This document shows positions 1-6,071 of a stretch of DNA of 7,722 nucleotides, piece after piece; positions within the stretch are counted from its first letter, which is position 1, and the number at the start of each line of letters is the position of its first letter. Under the pieces are notes generated by a model, which saw nothing but the letters and a program-made list of their open reading frames with translations, did no database searches and was not told the DNA's origin. Origin of the DNA: an uncultured Lachnospiraceae bacterium (lineage in GTDB: Bacteria > Bacillota_A > Clostridia > Lachnospirales > Lachnospiraceae); assembly GCA_947175285.1 (NCBI GenBank), contig CAMWMM010000225.1:1-7722 (forward strand). The letters run 5' to 3'. Made by a program: the position numbers and the translations under genes.

Positions 1-407
1 TTATACTGTTATATGTAGTATTTTATATGCCGATGAATGTCATGCTCTATTCGGGTTATCTTGTCAATATTCCTCTTGCACTGGAAGAGGCGGCTAGAGT
101 GGACGGTGCATCTACATGGCGTACGTATTGGAAAATTATTTTCCCTATCATGAAGCCGATGCATGCTACGGTTGCGGTTATTACGGCGCTTGCAGTATGG
201 AATGATGTTATGACGCCCCTCGTTATTATGGCGGGCTCATCACAGAATACACTGCCGCTTGCGCAGTTAAATTTCCAATCGCAGTTCGGCACAAACTATA
301 ATTTGGCATTTGCCTCATATTTACTCTCACTGATTCCTATTTTGATTTTCTATCTTGTCTGCCAGAAACAGATTTTGAACGGCGTCGTAAACGGAGCAGT
401 GAAATAA
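1..407 (+). CDS. Carbohydrate ABC transporter permease, C-terminal part (MalG-like, CUT1 family)
   Basis: This is the 3' end of an inner-membrane permease that would carry sugar across the membrane with a partner permease, a binding protein and an MsmX-type ATPase, none of which is in view. The reading frame is open from base 3, so the gene begins upstream and about 134 residues are visible. The diagnostic feature is the cytoplasmic EAA loop that docks on the ATPase: E-E-A-A-R-V-D-G-A-S at about bases 84-113, followed by a conserved I-x-F-P-I-x-K-P. After the loop come the last two hydrophobic segments and a short tail ending in VNGAVK, typical of MalG/MsmG-type permeases. The ATG at base 27 is internal, not the start. 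The stop lies 16 bases before the alpha-galactosidase gene, so the pair is probably co-transcribed, and the neighbour suggests an alpha-galactoside substrate. Family assignment is firm; the substrate is inferred. Confidence 0.93.
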   Translation, partial: ILLYVVFYMPMNVMLYSGYLVNIPLALEEAARVDGASTWRTYWKIIFPIMKPMHATVAVITALAVWNDVMTPLVIMAGSSQNTLPLAQLNFQSQFGTNYNLAFASYLLSLIPILIFYLVCQKQILNGVVNGAVK

Positions 408-423
408 AATACAAAAGGTTGGG

Positions 424-2625
424 ATGGATATGTCGATTTACTATGAAAGCGAACACAGAATTTTTACTTTGAATACGGAACATACGACATATCAGATGAA
501 AGTGGATGCATTTGGCTTTCTGCTGCATCTGTATTATGGCTCCAGTATACATGCGGATGCAGATTATCTGCTGCAATATTATGACAGAGGATTTTCCGGT
601 AATCCGTCGGATGCAGGAAGCGACAGAACCTATTCTTTAGATGTACTGCCGCAGGAATATCCGGCAATGGGAACGGGAGATTATCGCAGCAGTGCGCTGA
701 AAATTCACAATGCAGACGATTCCGACTGCTGTGATTTACGCTATGTAAGTCATGTAATAAAACAGGGAAAATATGGACTGCCGGGGCTTCCGGCAGTCTA
801 TACCTCTGCAGAAGAGGCGGAAACATTGGAAATCCTTTTGGAAGATACTGTGAGCAAAGTACAGGTGCTGCTTTTGTACGGTGTGCTTGCAGGGGAGGAT
901 ATTATCACAAGGAGCGTTAGAATAAGAAATTGCGGTTCCGGCAGGATTATTGTAGAAAAAGCAGCGTCAGCATGTCTGGATTTTCTTGGTGGGAACTATG
1001 ATTTATTAAGTTTTTACGGCAGACATACTATGGAACGGAATCTTCAGCGTGCGGAGATTTTACATGGAAATTATGTTATCGGAAGCCGCAGGGGAACATC
1101 CAGCCATCAGTATAATCCGGCAGTAATTATCGCGGATAAGGACACAACGGAAGATTTCGGTGCATGTTATGGCATGGTCTTTGTCTATAGCGGAGGATTT
1201 CAGTTTGAAGCGGAGAAAGATCAGTATGAGCAGACAAGAACTATCATGGGTTTACAGGAGGATTCGTTTCATTATCCTTTGGAGACAGGTGAAACCCTGA
1301 CGGTTCCGGAGACGATTTTATGTTATTCAAACAGTGGATTTTCCACTTTGTCCATGCGTTATCATCACTGTATCAGAGAACATATATGCAGAGGAAAATA
1401 TAAGAGTCAGCCAAGACCAGTATTGCTTAATAGCTGGGAAGCGGCATATTTTCATTTTACCGGGGAGACAATCTGTAAACTGGCGGAAAGAGCGGCACAG
1501 CTTGGTCTGGATATGGTTGTTATGGATGACGGCTGGTTCGGAAAGCGTGAGAATGATAACAGCGGACTCGGAGACTGGCAGGTCAACGAGGAAAAATTGG
1601 GATGTACACTCAAAGAATTGACTGAAAAAGTCAATGGATTTGGTATGAAATTTGGCATTTGGATTGAACCGGAGATGATTTCTGAGGACAGTGACCTATA
1701 TAGAGAGCATCCGGACTGGACAATGCAGATTCCGGGCAGAAAACCTGTCCGGGGAAGGGAACAGCTTGTTCTGGATTTTTCAAGAGAAGATGTCAGGAAT
1801 TTTATTTTCAGACAGATATGCGCGGTGCTTGATCAGGGCAATATAGAGTATGTCAAGTGGGATATGAACCGCAGTATTGCAGATGTATATTCTGCTGCGT
1901 GTGCGCAGGGAAAAGTGCTTTATGATTATGTGCTTGGCGTATATGATTTTCTGGAAAAATTTGTGCAGAGATATCCGGATATTTTACTGGAGGGATGCAG
2001 CGGCGGCGGCGGAAGATTTGATGCCGGTATGATGTATTACAGCCCGCAAATCTGGTGCAGTGATAATACGGACGCAATAGACAGAGTACGGATTCAGTAT
2101 GGAACTTCTTTCTTTTATCCGATATCCACTGTCGGCTCTCATGTATCGGCAGTGCCGAACCATCAGACCGGACGAAGCGTCAGTCTGCATACGAGGGGAG
2201 TCGTTGCAATGGCGGGAACGTTTGGTTATGAACTGAATGTGAGCACGCTGACTCAGGCGGAAACGGAAGAGATAAAAGAACAGGTCAGACAATATAAAGA
2301 ATATGAGGAATTGATTCGGCAGGGCAGATATTATCGCTTGTCGAATCCTTTTACAGATAATTATGCGGCATGGATGTTTGTCGCTGAAGATAAAAGCAGA
2401 GCGCTTCTTAATGTTGTTATGTTGGAAAATCATAGCAATATGGAGATTTCTGTTGTAAAATTAAGAGGACTGGAAGCGGATGCAGTATATGAAGACGTAA
2501 GAAGCGGCAGATGCTATGACGGCGCGGCACTGATGGCAGCAGGACTTCCGCTGCCGCTTCCAAAGGAAGAATATCCGGCGTATCAGATAGAGCTGTGCTT
2601 GTGCGGACAGTGCGAAAAGAATTAA
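424..2625 (+). CDS. Alpha-galactosidase, GH36 family (cytoplasmic)
   Basis: The 733-residue protein would hydrolyse terminal alpha-1,6-galactose from melibiose, raffinose or stachyose. Its length fits the long bacterial GH36 enzymes (about 720-750 residues) with an N-terminal beta-sandwich, a central barrel and a C-terminal beta domain. Visible motifs are NSWEA (336-340), MDDGWFG (367-373), GIWIEPEM (411-418), YVKWDMNR (476-483) with the probable nucleophile D480, CSGGGGRFD (525-533), and CSDNTDA (545-551). The last of these holds the acid/base aspartate; D547 or D550 cannot be decided by eye. There is no signal peptide, so it acts on imported sugar. The ATG at 424 has AAAAGG five bases upstream; an ATG two codons later (430) is a possible alternative. 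The gene sits directly behind a sugar permease and before an amylosucrase-like gene. Common symbols for such genes (aga, rafA, melA) differ by species, so none is assigned. Confidence 0.96.
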   Translation: MDMSIYYESEHRIFTLNTEHTTYQMKVDAFGFLLHLYYGSSIHADADYLLQYYDRGFSGNPSDAGSDRTYSLDVLPQEYPAMGTGDYRSSALKIHNADDSDCCDLRYVSHVIKQGKYGLPGLPAVYTSAEEAETLEILLEDTVSKVQVLLLYGVLAGEDIITRSVRIRNCGSGRIIVEKAASACLDFLGGNYDLLSFYGRHTMERNLQRAEILHGNYVIGSRRGTSSHQYNPAVIIADKDTTEDFGACYGMVFVYSGGFQFEAEKDQYEQTRTIMGLQEDSFHYPLETGETLTVPETILCYSNSGFSTLSMRYHHCIREHICRGKYKSQPRPVLLNSWEAAYFHFTGETICKLAERAAQLGLDMVVMDDGWFGKRENDNSGLGDWQVNEEKLGCTLKELTEKVNGFGMKFGIWIEPEMISEDSDLYREHPDWTMQIPGRKPVRGREQLVLDFSREDVRNFIFRQICAVLDQGNIEYVKWDMNRSIADVYSAACAQGKVLYDYVLGVYDFLEKFVQRYPDILLEGCSGGGGRFDAGMMYYSPQIWCSDNTDAIDRVRIQYGTSFFYPISTVGSHVSAVPNHQTGRSVSLHTRGVVAMAGTFGYELNVSTLTQAETEEIKEQVRQYKEYEELIRQGRYYRLSNPFTDNYAAWMFVAEDKSRALLNVVMLENHSNMEISVVKLRGLEADAVYEDVRSGRCYDGAALMAAGLPLPLPKEEYPAYQIELCLCGQCEKN

Positions 2626-2642
2626 TAAAAAGACAATCATGT

Positions 2643-2646
2643 GAGG
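2643..2646 (+). promoter_or_regulatory. Ribosome binding site that decides the start of the GH13 gene
   Basis: GAGG (within GTGAGGGA) ends six bases before the ATG at 2653. An in-frame GTG at 2641 would give four more residues, but it overlaps this site and has only AT-rich sequence upstream of it. The ATG is therefore preferred. Confidence 0.7.
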
Positions 2647-2652
2647 GACGTT

Positions 2653-4512
2653 ATGGGCAGAAAAAAGCAGGAACCACAGAAGTTGGAAGTTATCTATAAA
2701 AAACGGTTTGACAGGCATATGGAGGAGTTGCGCTGGTTATATATGGAATTGTATGATAATAGCTCTATGTTTGCAGAACTGTGTGATAATCTTTGGCGGT
2801 TCTATCTTGAGCGCAGCGATGATTTGAAAACGCTGGATAAGAAAAGAGAAGAGGAACCTGAGTGGTATCAGGGTAATGATATGCTTGGCATGATGATGTA
2901 TATTGACAATTTTGCCGGAAATCTGAAAGGCGTTAAGAAAAAACTGGATTATATTAAACGGTGTAATGTCAATTATATCCATTTGATGCCATTTCTGGAT
3001 ACGCCTAAGGGGCGTTCCGACGGCGGGTATGCGGTGGCTGATTTCAGAAAAATCAAACCGGAACTTGGCACAATGGAAGACCTGGAAAGTCTGACAAAGG
3101 CATGCCGGAATGAGAACATAAGCGTCTGCATGGACTTTGTCATGAATCATACTTCGGAAGAACATGAGTGGGCGAAAAAAGCAAGAAGCGGAGAAGGAGA
3201 GTATATGAGCAGATATTTCTTCTTTGATAATGACGTGCTACCCGCCGAATATGAAAAGACGGTACCACAGGTATTCCCGACAACTGCGCCCGGTAATTTC
3301 ACATGGCTTCCGGATGCCGGACATTTTGTAATGACTTCTTTTTATCCGTATCAGTGGGACTTGAATTATAAAAATCCCAGAGTCTTTAATGAGATGATGT
3401 ATCATTTTCTTTTTCTGGCAAATAAGGGAATTGATATTTTCAGGATTGATGCGGTTCCTTATATATGGAAAGAACTGCATACACAGTGCAGGAATTTGAA
3501 ACAGGTACATACGATTGTGCGTATGATGCGCATGATTAGCGAAATTGTCTGCCCGGCGGTACTGCTGTTAGGTGAGGTGGTTATGGAGCCGGAGAAGGTT
3601 GTGCCGTATTTCGGAACACTGGAAAAACCGGAGTGCCATATGCTCTACAATGTCACGACAATGGCTACCACATGGCATACGGTTGCCACACGCGATACCC
3701 GCCTTTTAAAGAAGCAGCTTGATATTGTGAATGCGCTGCCAAAGGAATATGTTTTTCTGAATTATCTCCGTTGTCATGATGATATCGGCTGGGGATTGGA
3801 TTATGATACGCTGCAAAGTTATGGTATGGAGGAGCGCGCCCATAAGCAGTATTTAAACGACTACTTTCAGGGATATGAAGGGGAGAGTAACAGCAGGGGA
3901 GAACTTTATAATGCGGATCCTGTTACAGGAGATGCGCGTTTTTGCGGAACCACAGCTTCTATGTGCGGCATTGAGACTGCGGCTGCTTTGAAGGATGATA
4001 AGGCAGTGAAAAAAGCAGTCAGACTGGATGTTATGCTTCATGCTTATATGTTTATGCAGTCCGGTATTCCGGTTTTATACAGCGGCGATGAAGTAGGACA
4101 GCTCAATGATTATACATATAAAGATGACCCGGACAAAGCAGAGGATTCCCGCTATATTCATCGCGGTGCTATGGACTGGAAACTGGTTGGAGAGACAGAC
4201 AATGCAGGCAGCGTGGCGGAACAGATTTTTAGTGAACTGAGCCGCTTAGAGACAATCAGAAAATCGGAGAAAGTATTTGTTACTCAGGCTGACGCGCAGA
4301 CATTGGATACAGGTGATGCCGCGGTTCTGTGTATGACAAGATGCTATGAGGGCGAAAAGCTTGTAGGTCTATTCAATTTCAGCGAATATGATAAAACGGT
4401 GCAGGTTGACGGGTTATCCGGGAAATATAGAGATATGCTTTCCGGAAAGTCGGTGGAAGTTTTTCAGATAACGGTTCCGGCGTACGGGTTTTATTATTTG
4501 AAGAGTATGTAG
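2653..4512 (+). CDS. Amylosucrase / sucrose hydrolase-like glycoside hydrolase (GH13, subfamily 4 type)
   Basis: The predicted 619-residue cytoplasmic enzyme should cleave sucrose at the glucosyl side. It then transfers glucose to a growing alpha-1,4-glucan (amylosucrase) or to water (sucrose hydrolase). Comparison from memory with Neisseria polysaccharea amylosucrase (636 residues) shows near-colinear alignment. Numbering from the ATG at 2653, the residues seen are nucleophile D266 (FRIDA), acid/base E308 (GEVV), transition-state D376 (CHDDIGW) and H166 (FVMNHT). The pair forming the sucrose-specific salt bridge in the family is also present: D123 (SDGGY) and R500 (EDSR). So are the fructosyl-contact positions D377 and R429. 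The position of Neisseria R226 is P205 here, and R415/F417 are K398/Y400, so polymer-forming ability is uncertain. The gene starts 27 bases after the alpha-galactosidase and is probably in the same operon, where it would consume sucrose left from raffinose. It is not a sucrose phosphorylase. Confidence 0.88.
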   Translation: MGRKKQEPQKLEVIYKKRFDRHMEELRWLYMELYDNSSMFAELCDNLWRFYLERSDDLKTLDKKREEEPEWYQGNDMLGMMMYIDNFAGNLKGVKKKLDYIKRCNVNYIHLMPFLDTPKGRSDGGYAVADFRKIKPELGTMEDLESLTKACRNENISVCMDFVMNHTSEEHEWAKKARSGEGEYMSRYFFFDNDVLPAEYEKTVPQVFPTTAPGNFTWLPDAGHFVMTSFYPYQWDLNYKNPRVFNEMMYHFLFLANKGIDIFRIDAVPYIWKELHTQCRNLKQVHTIVRMMRMISEIVCPAVLLLGEVVMEPEKVVPYFGTLEKPECHMLYNVTTMATTWHTVATRDTRLLKKQLDIVNALPKEYVFLNYLRCHDDIGWGLDYDTLQSYGMEERAHKQYLNDYFQGYEGESNSRGELYNADPVTGDARFCGTTASMCGIETAAALKDDKAVKKAVRLDVMLHAYMFMQSGIPVLYSGDEVGQLNDYTYKDDPDKAEDSRYIHRGAMDWKLVGETDNAGSVAEQIFSELSRLETIRKSEKVFVTQADAQTLDTGDAAVLCMTRCYEGEKLVGLFNFSEYDKTVQVDGLSGKYRDMLSGKSVEVFQITVPAYGFYYLKSM

Positions 4513-4534
4513 AGAATGAGTTTTTAAATTGTGG

Positions 4535-4563
4535 TTAAAAAGTTTGTGTCCATGACATATAAT
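4535..4563 (+). promoter_or_regulatory. Candidate sigma-A promoter in the gap after the sugar operon
   Basis: A perfect TATAAT (4558-4563) lies 17 bases after TTAAAA (4535-4540, four of six matches to the -35 consensus). Two AT-rich inverted repeats overlap it: TTTTTAA/TTAAAAA (4521-4527 and 4535-4541) across the -35, and CATAT-A-ATATG (4556-4566) across the -10. Transcription would start near 4570 and run into the terminator at 4627-4672. AT-rich DNA yields such matches by chance, so the hairpin-terminated sequence downstream is the main support. Confidence 0.45.
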
Positions 4564-4570
4564 ATGTTTA

Positions 4571-4680
4571 ACAAGGGAGCCAGAAAGTGAATGTACCTCA
4601 CTCGACCCGGCGTTGTATTAAGCTAAAAGAGATAGCCGTCTACTTTTCCAAGGAGCAGAACGGCTATTTCTTATTTTTCA
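4571..4680 (+). ncRNA. Candidate structured small RNA of about 100-110 nt
   Basis: The stretch is bounded by a promoter-like sequence and a factor-independent terminator, and no convincing gene follows on the same strand. Inside it are a perfect 5-bp hairpin, AGTGA (4586-4590) with TCACT (4598-4602) around a 7-nt loop. An outer ACAA (4571-4574) can pair with TTGT (4613-4616), and GGG (4575-4577) with CCC (4606-4608), which would enclose that hairpin. The 3' end is the 13-bp terminator stem. I do not recognise it as 6S, SRP, tmRNA, RNase P or any riboswitch I know. It could instead be the 3' end of the sugar-operon mRNA, or encode a 35-residue peptide (4587-4694). The pairing is by eye, without energies. 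Confidence 0.4.
4627..4680 (+). terminator. Factor-independent terminator
   Basis: The arm 4627-4639 pairs with 4660-4672 over 13 bp, with one G-T wobble and a core of ATAGCCGT/ACGGCTAT. The loop is 20 nt. The descending arm merges into a T-rich tail (TTCTTATTTTT). It would end both the candidate small RNA and any read-through from the sugar operon, whose last gene is followed by no closer hairpin. The long loop is slightly unusual. Confidence 0.75.
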
Positions 4681-4758
4681 TATTACTAACATAAGGGTAT
4701 CAAACCAGAATCTGTCATGCAAGATTTAGAAATAATTAGAAACTGATGATGAACATAA

Positions 4759-4783
4759 GGATGTCCCGCGAAGCGTGGCATCC
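4759..4783. terminator. Imperfect hairpin with a 3-nt loop, possible bidirectional terminator
   Basis: GGATG/CATCC forms the base of the stem on the minus strand and CGC-TTC-GCG the tip, with two mismatches between, so nine of eleven positions pair. It lies 13 bases beyond the 3' end of the minus-strand tRNA, where a terminator is expected. However, the minus-strand tail (TTATGTTC) is poor in T. Read on the plus strand, the tip is GCGAAGC and the tail is GTTGTTTT, which is better, so it may serve both directions or be a processing or insulating element. Confidence 0.45.
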
Positions 4784-4796
4784 GTTGTTTTGAGAA

Positions 4797-4867
4797 AGCA
4801 GGATACGGGAGTCGGACCCGCCTCTTCAGCTTGGGAAGCTGACATACTACCGATGTACTAATCCTGC
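4797..4867 (-). tRNA. tRNA-Gly, anticodon CCC
   Basis: On the minus strand this is a 71-nt cloverleaf without an encoded CCA. The acceptor stem is GCAGGAT/ATCCTGC (7 bp) with discriminator T, as in bacterial tRNA-Gly. The D arm is GTAC/GTAT with loop ATCGGTA, keeping G18-G19. The anticodon stem is TCAGC/GCTGA with loop TTCCCAA, giving anticodon CCC (reads GGG). The variable region is AGAG, and the T stem is GCGGG/CCCGT. The T loop reads TCCGACT, so position 55 is C rather than the near-universal T (pseudouridine). The 15-48 pair appears to be T and G. It stands alone, convergent with the preceding plus-strand transcription and divergent from the SPFH operon. It is most probably a functional glycine tRNA, but the T-loop change leaves some doubt about full translational use. 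Confidence 0.93.
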
Positions 4868-4875
4868 ATGGCATT

Positions 4876-4881
4876 AGTATA
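4876..4881 (-). promoter_or_regulatory. Candidate -10 box of the tRNA-Gly gene
   Basis: On the minus strand the hexamer reads TATACT and lies 8 bases before the tRNA 5' end, so transcription would start almost at the mature end. No good -35 lies at the usual distance (TTTTCT is the best at 17 bases), so this is only a half-supported promoter. Confidence 0.4.
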
Positions 4882-4946
4882 TCATTAAAGTTCACAAAAG
4901 AAAAGGGAAAAATATGTCTCTTTTGAAAATAAAACAAAATAAAGGA

Positions 4947-4977
4947 TTGACAAAAAGATTCAATATGATATCATAAT
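4947..4977 (+). promoter_or_regulatory. Promoter of the SPFH operon
   Basis: A perfect -35 TTGACA (4947-4952) is followed by two alternative -10 boxes: TATCAT (4969-4974, spacer 16) and CATAAT (4972-4977, spacer 19). It lies about 65-95 bases before the ATG of the SPFH gene, with a strong AGGGAGG at 5028-5034. The consensus -35 makes a housekeeping-sigma promoter likely, while the imperfect -10 spacing suggests a regulated one. Confidence 0.6.
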
Positions 4978-4982
4978 GATAT
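4965..4982 (+). promoter_or_regulatory. Candidate operator: repeated ATGATAT boxes over the -10
   Basis: ATGATAT occurs at 4965-4971 and again at 4976-4982, 11 bases apart, which is close to one helical turn. The first copy is part of the perfect palindrome ATGATATCAT (4965-4974), and TATCAT-A-ATGATA (4969-4981) forms a second inverted repeat. The cluster covers the -10 region, where a bound repressor would block transcription. The Arc-like ribbon-helix-helix protein encoded in the same operon is the obvious candidate binder, though that is inference. Confidence 0.4.
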
Positions 4983-5042
4983 AAAATCAATTACAAAACC
5001 ATAATTGCAAAAGCAAATTTTCAAAAGAGGGAGGCATATTTT

Positions 5043-6059
5043 ATGGAAGAGAAAATTTTATCAGGAAAAAAGAATGGAATGTTAGCGCTGCTTGGTGTTA
5101 TAGTTATATATATACTGGCAGTGGCATGCATTGCTGCAGTTGAAATCAGCGGGAGCAGCATAGGCGGTATCGTACTGGAGGTTGTCTGCATGATAATCAT
5201 TTGTACGGCATGGATTCTGCTGCTTGGACTGAAAGTATTAAAACCGCAGGAAGCTCTTGTACTTACGTTGTTTGGTAAATATATAGGTACGTTAAAGGGA
5301 GACGGTTTTTATTTTGTTAATCCTTTCTGCAGCAGTATCAATCCGGCTGCAAGAACAAAGTTAAGCCAGAGCGGAGATGTGAGCGATGCTTCTTCCTTGC
5401 AGGCTATTGCAAACCAGGCGGCGAATGCGAATGCGCAGGCTGTCAGTAAAAAGATTTCCCTGAAAGTCATGACGTTAAATAACAGCCGCCAGAAAATCAA
5501 TGACTGTCTTGGAAATCCGATAGAAATCGGAATTGCGGTTACATGGCGTATTGTTGATACGGCAAAAGCAGTATTTAATGTAGATAATTATAAAGAATTT
5601 TTATCTTTGCAATGTGACAGCGCACTTAGAAATATTGTGCGGATATATCCCTATGATGTTGCTTCTAATGTAGATACGACAGGTGACGGCGTAGCGGATG
5701 AGGGGAGTCTTCGCGGTTCCAGTGAGGTTGTTGCAGGGAGAATACGAGACGAGATTCAAAAGAGAGTGGAAGAAGCCGGAATTGAAGTACTGGAAGCACG
5801 AATCACTTACCTTGCCTATGCGCCGGAGATTGCGGCAGTCATGCTGCAAAGACAGCAGGCGTCTGCGATTATTGATGCAAGAAAGATGATTGTTGACGGT
5901 GCGGTTGGCATGGTGGAGATGGCGCTGGAGCGTCTGAATGAGAAACAGTTGGTGGAACTGGATGAAGAGCGTAAGGCTGCAATGGTGTCCAATCTGCTTG
6001 TTGTATTATGCGGAAATCATGATGCGCAGCCGATTGTGAATTCCGGAAGTTTGTATTAA
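5043..6059 (+). CDS. SPFH/band-7 (stomatin-like) membrane protein
   Basis: The 338-residue protein has two hydrophobic segments near its N-terminus (about 13-33 and 43-64). A band-7 core follows, with [18 protein letters not shown] (67-84) and [10 protein letters not shown] (86-95). It continues with an Ala/Gln/Ser-rich linker (about 109-135), a beta-rich SPFH segment (136-200) and a helical region (225-320). The C-terminus holds [17 protein letters not shown] (308-324) and ends in NSGSLY. SPFH proteins form membrane-bound oligomeric rings or microdomain scaffolds. This subfamily is unlike HflK/HflC or FloT and has no assigned role that I can name. An acidic loop [10 protein letters not shown] (211-220) looks like a thrombospondin-type-3 or EF-hand calcium loop. 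The start is supported by AGGGAGG eight bases upstream. It heads an operon with an acyltransferase, a ribbon-helix-helix protein, a small two-TM protein and YbjQ. Confidence 0.9.
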   Translation: MEEKILSGKKNGMLALLGVIVIYILAVACIAAVEISGSSIGGIVLEVVCMIIICTAWILLLGLKVLKPQEALVLTLFGKYIGTLKGDGFYFVNPFCSSINPAARTKLSQSGDVSDASSLQAIANQAANANAQAVSKKISLKVMTLNNSRQKINDCLGNPIEIGIAVTWRIVDTAKAVFNVDNYKEFLSLQCDSALRNIVRIYPYDVASNVDTTGDGVADEGSLRGSSEVVAGRIRDEIQKRVEEAGIEVLEARITYLAYAPEIAAVMLQRQQASAIIDARKMIVDGAVGMVEMALERLNEKQLVELDEERKAAMVSNLLVVLCGNHDAQPIVNSGSLY

Positions 6060-6071
6060 AGGAGAAGTGTG

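Noticed and set aside
1984..2433. A 149-codon minus-strand open frame inside the alpha-galactosidase gene, and similar antisense frames in the GH13 and SPFH genes
   Set aside because: Each is fully covered by a recognised gene on the other strand and has an arbitrary composition rich in F, C, H and R, as expected for a shadow frame.
2641..2652. GTG at 2641 as the start of the GH13 gene
   Set aside because: It has no ribosome site upstream, and its own first bases form the GAGG site for the ATG at 2653.
4571..4680. Known structured RNA classes (6S, small SRP RNA, common riboswitches)
   Set aside because: I could not match the conserved cores I know, such as the SRP GGAA tetraloop region or the purine, TPP, c-di-GMP and ZTP cores, and no regulated gene follows on the same strand.
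4688..4761. Direct repeat AACATAAGG near 4688 and 4752
   Set aside because: At nine bases in AT-rich DNA this is within chance expectation, and it flanks nothing coherent.
4797..4867. The tRNA as an integration (att) site of a mobile element
   Set aside because: No repeat of the tRNA 3' end, no integrase and no phage genes are seen in the window.
4686..4937. An 83-codon minus-strand open frame over the tRNA region
   Set aside because: It runs straight through the tRNA-Gly gene and its hairpin, has no ribosome site and shows no recognisable protein pattern.
5043..6059. HflK/HflC protease regulator or flotillin (FloT)
   Set aside because: The protein has two N-terminal hydrophobic segments, no long Ala-Glu coiled-coil flotillin repeat, and no paired HflK/C gene next to it.
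6069..6071. GTG at 6069 as the start of the acyltransferase gene
   Set aside because: It lies only four bases after AGGAG, while the ATG at 6072 has the ideal seven-base spacing.
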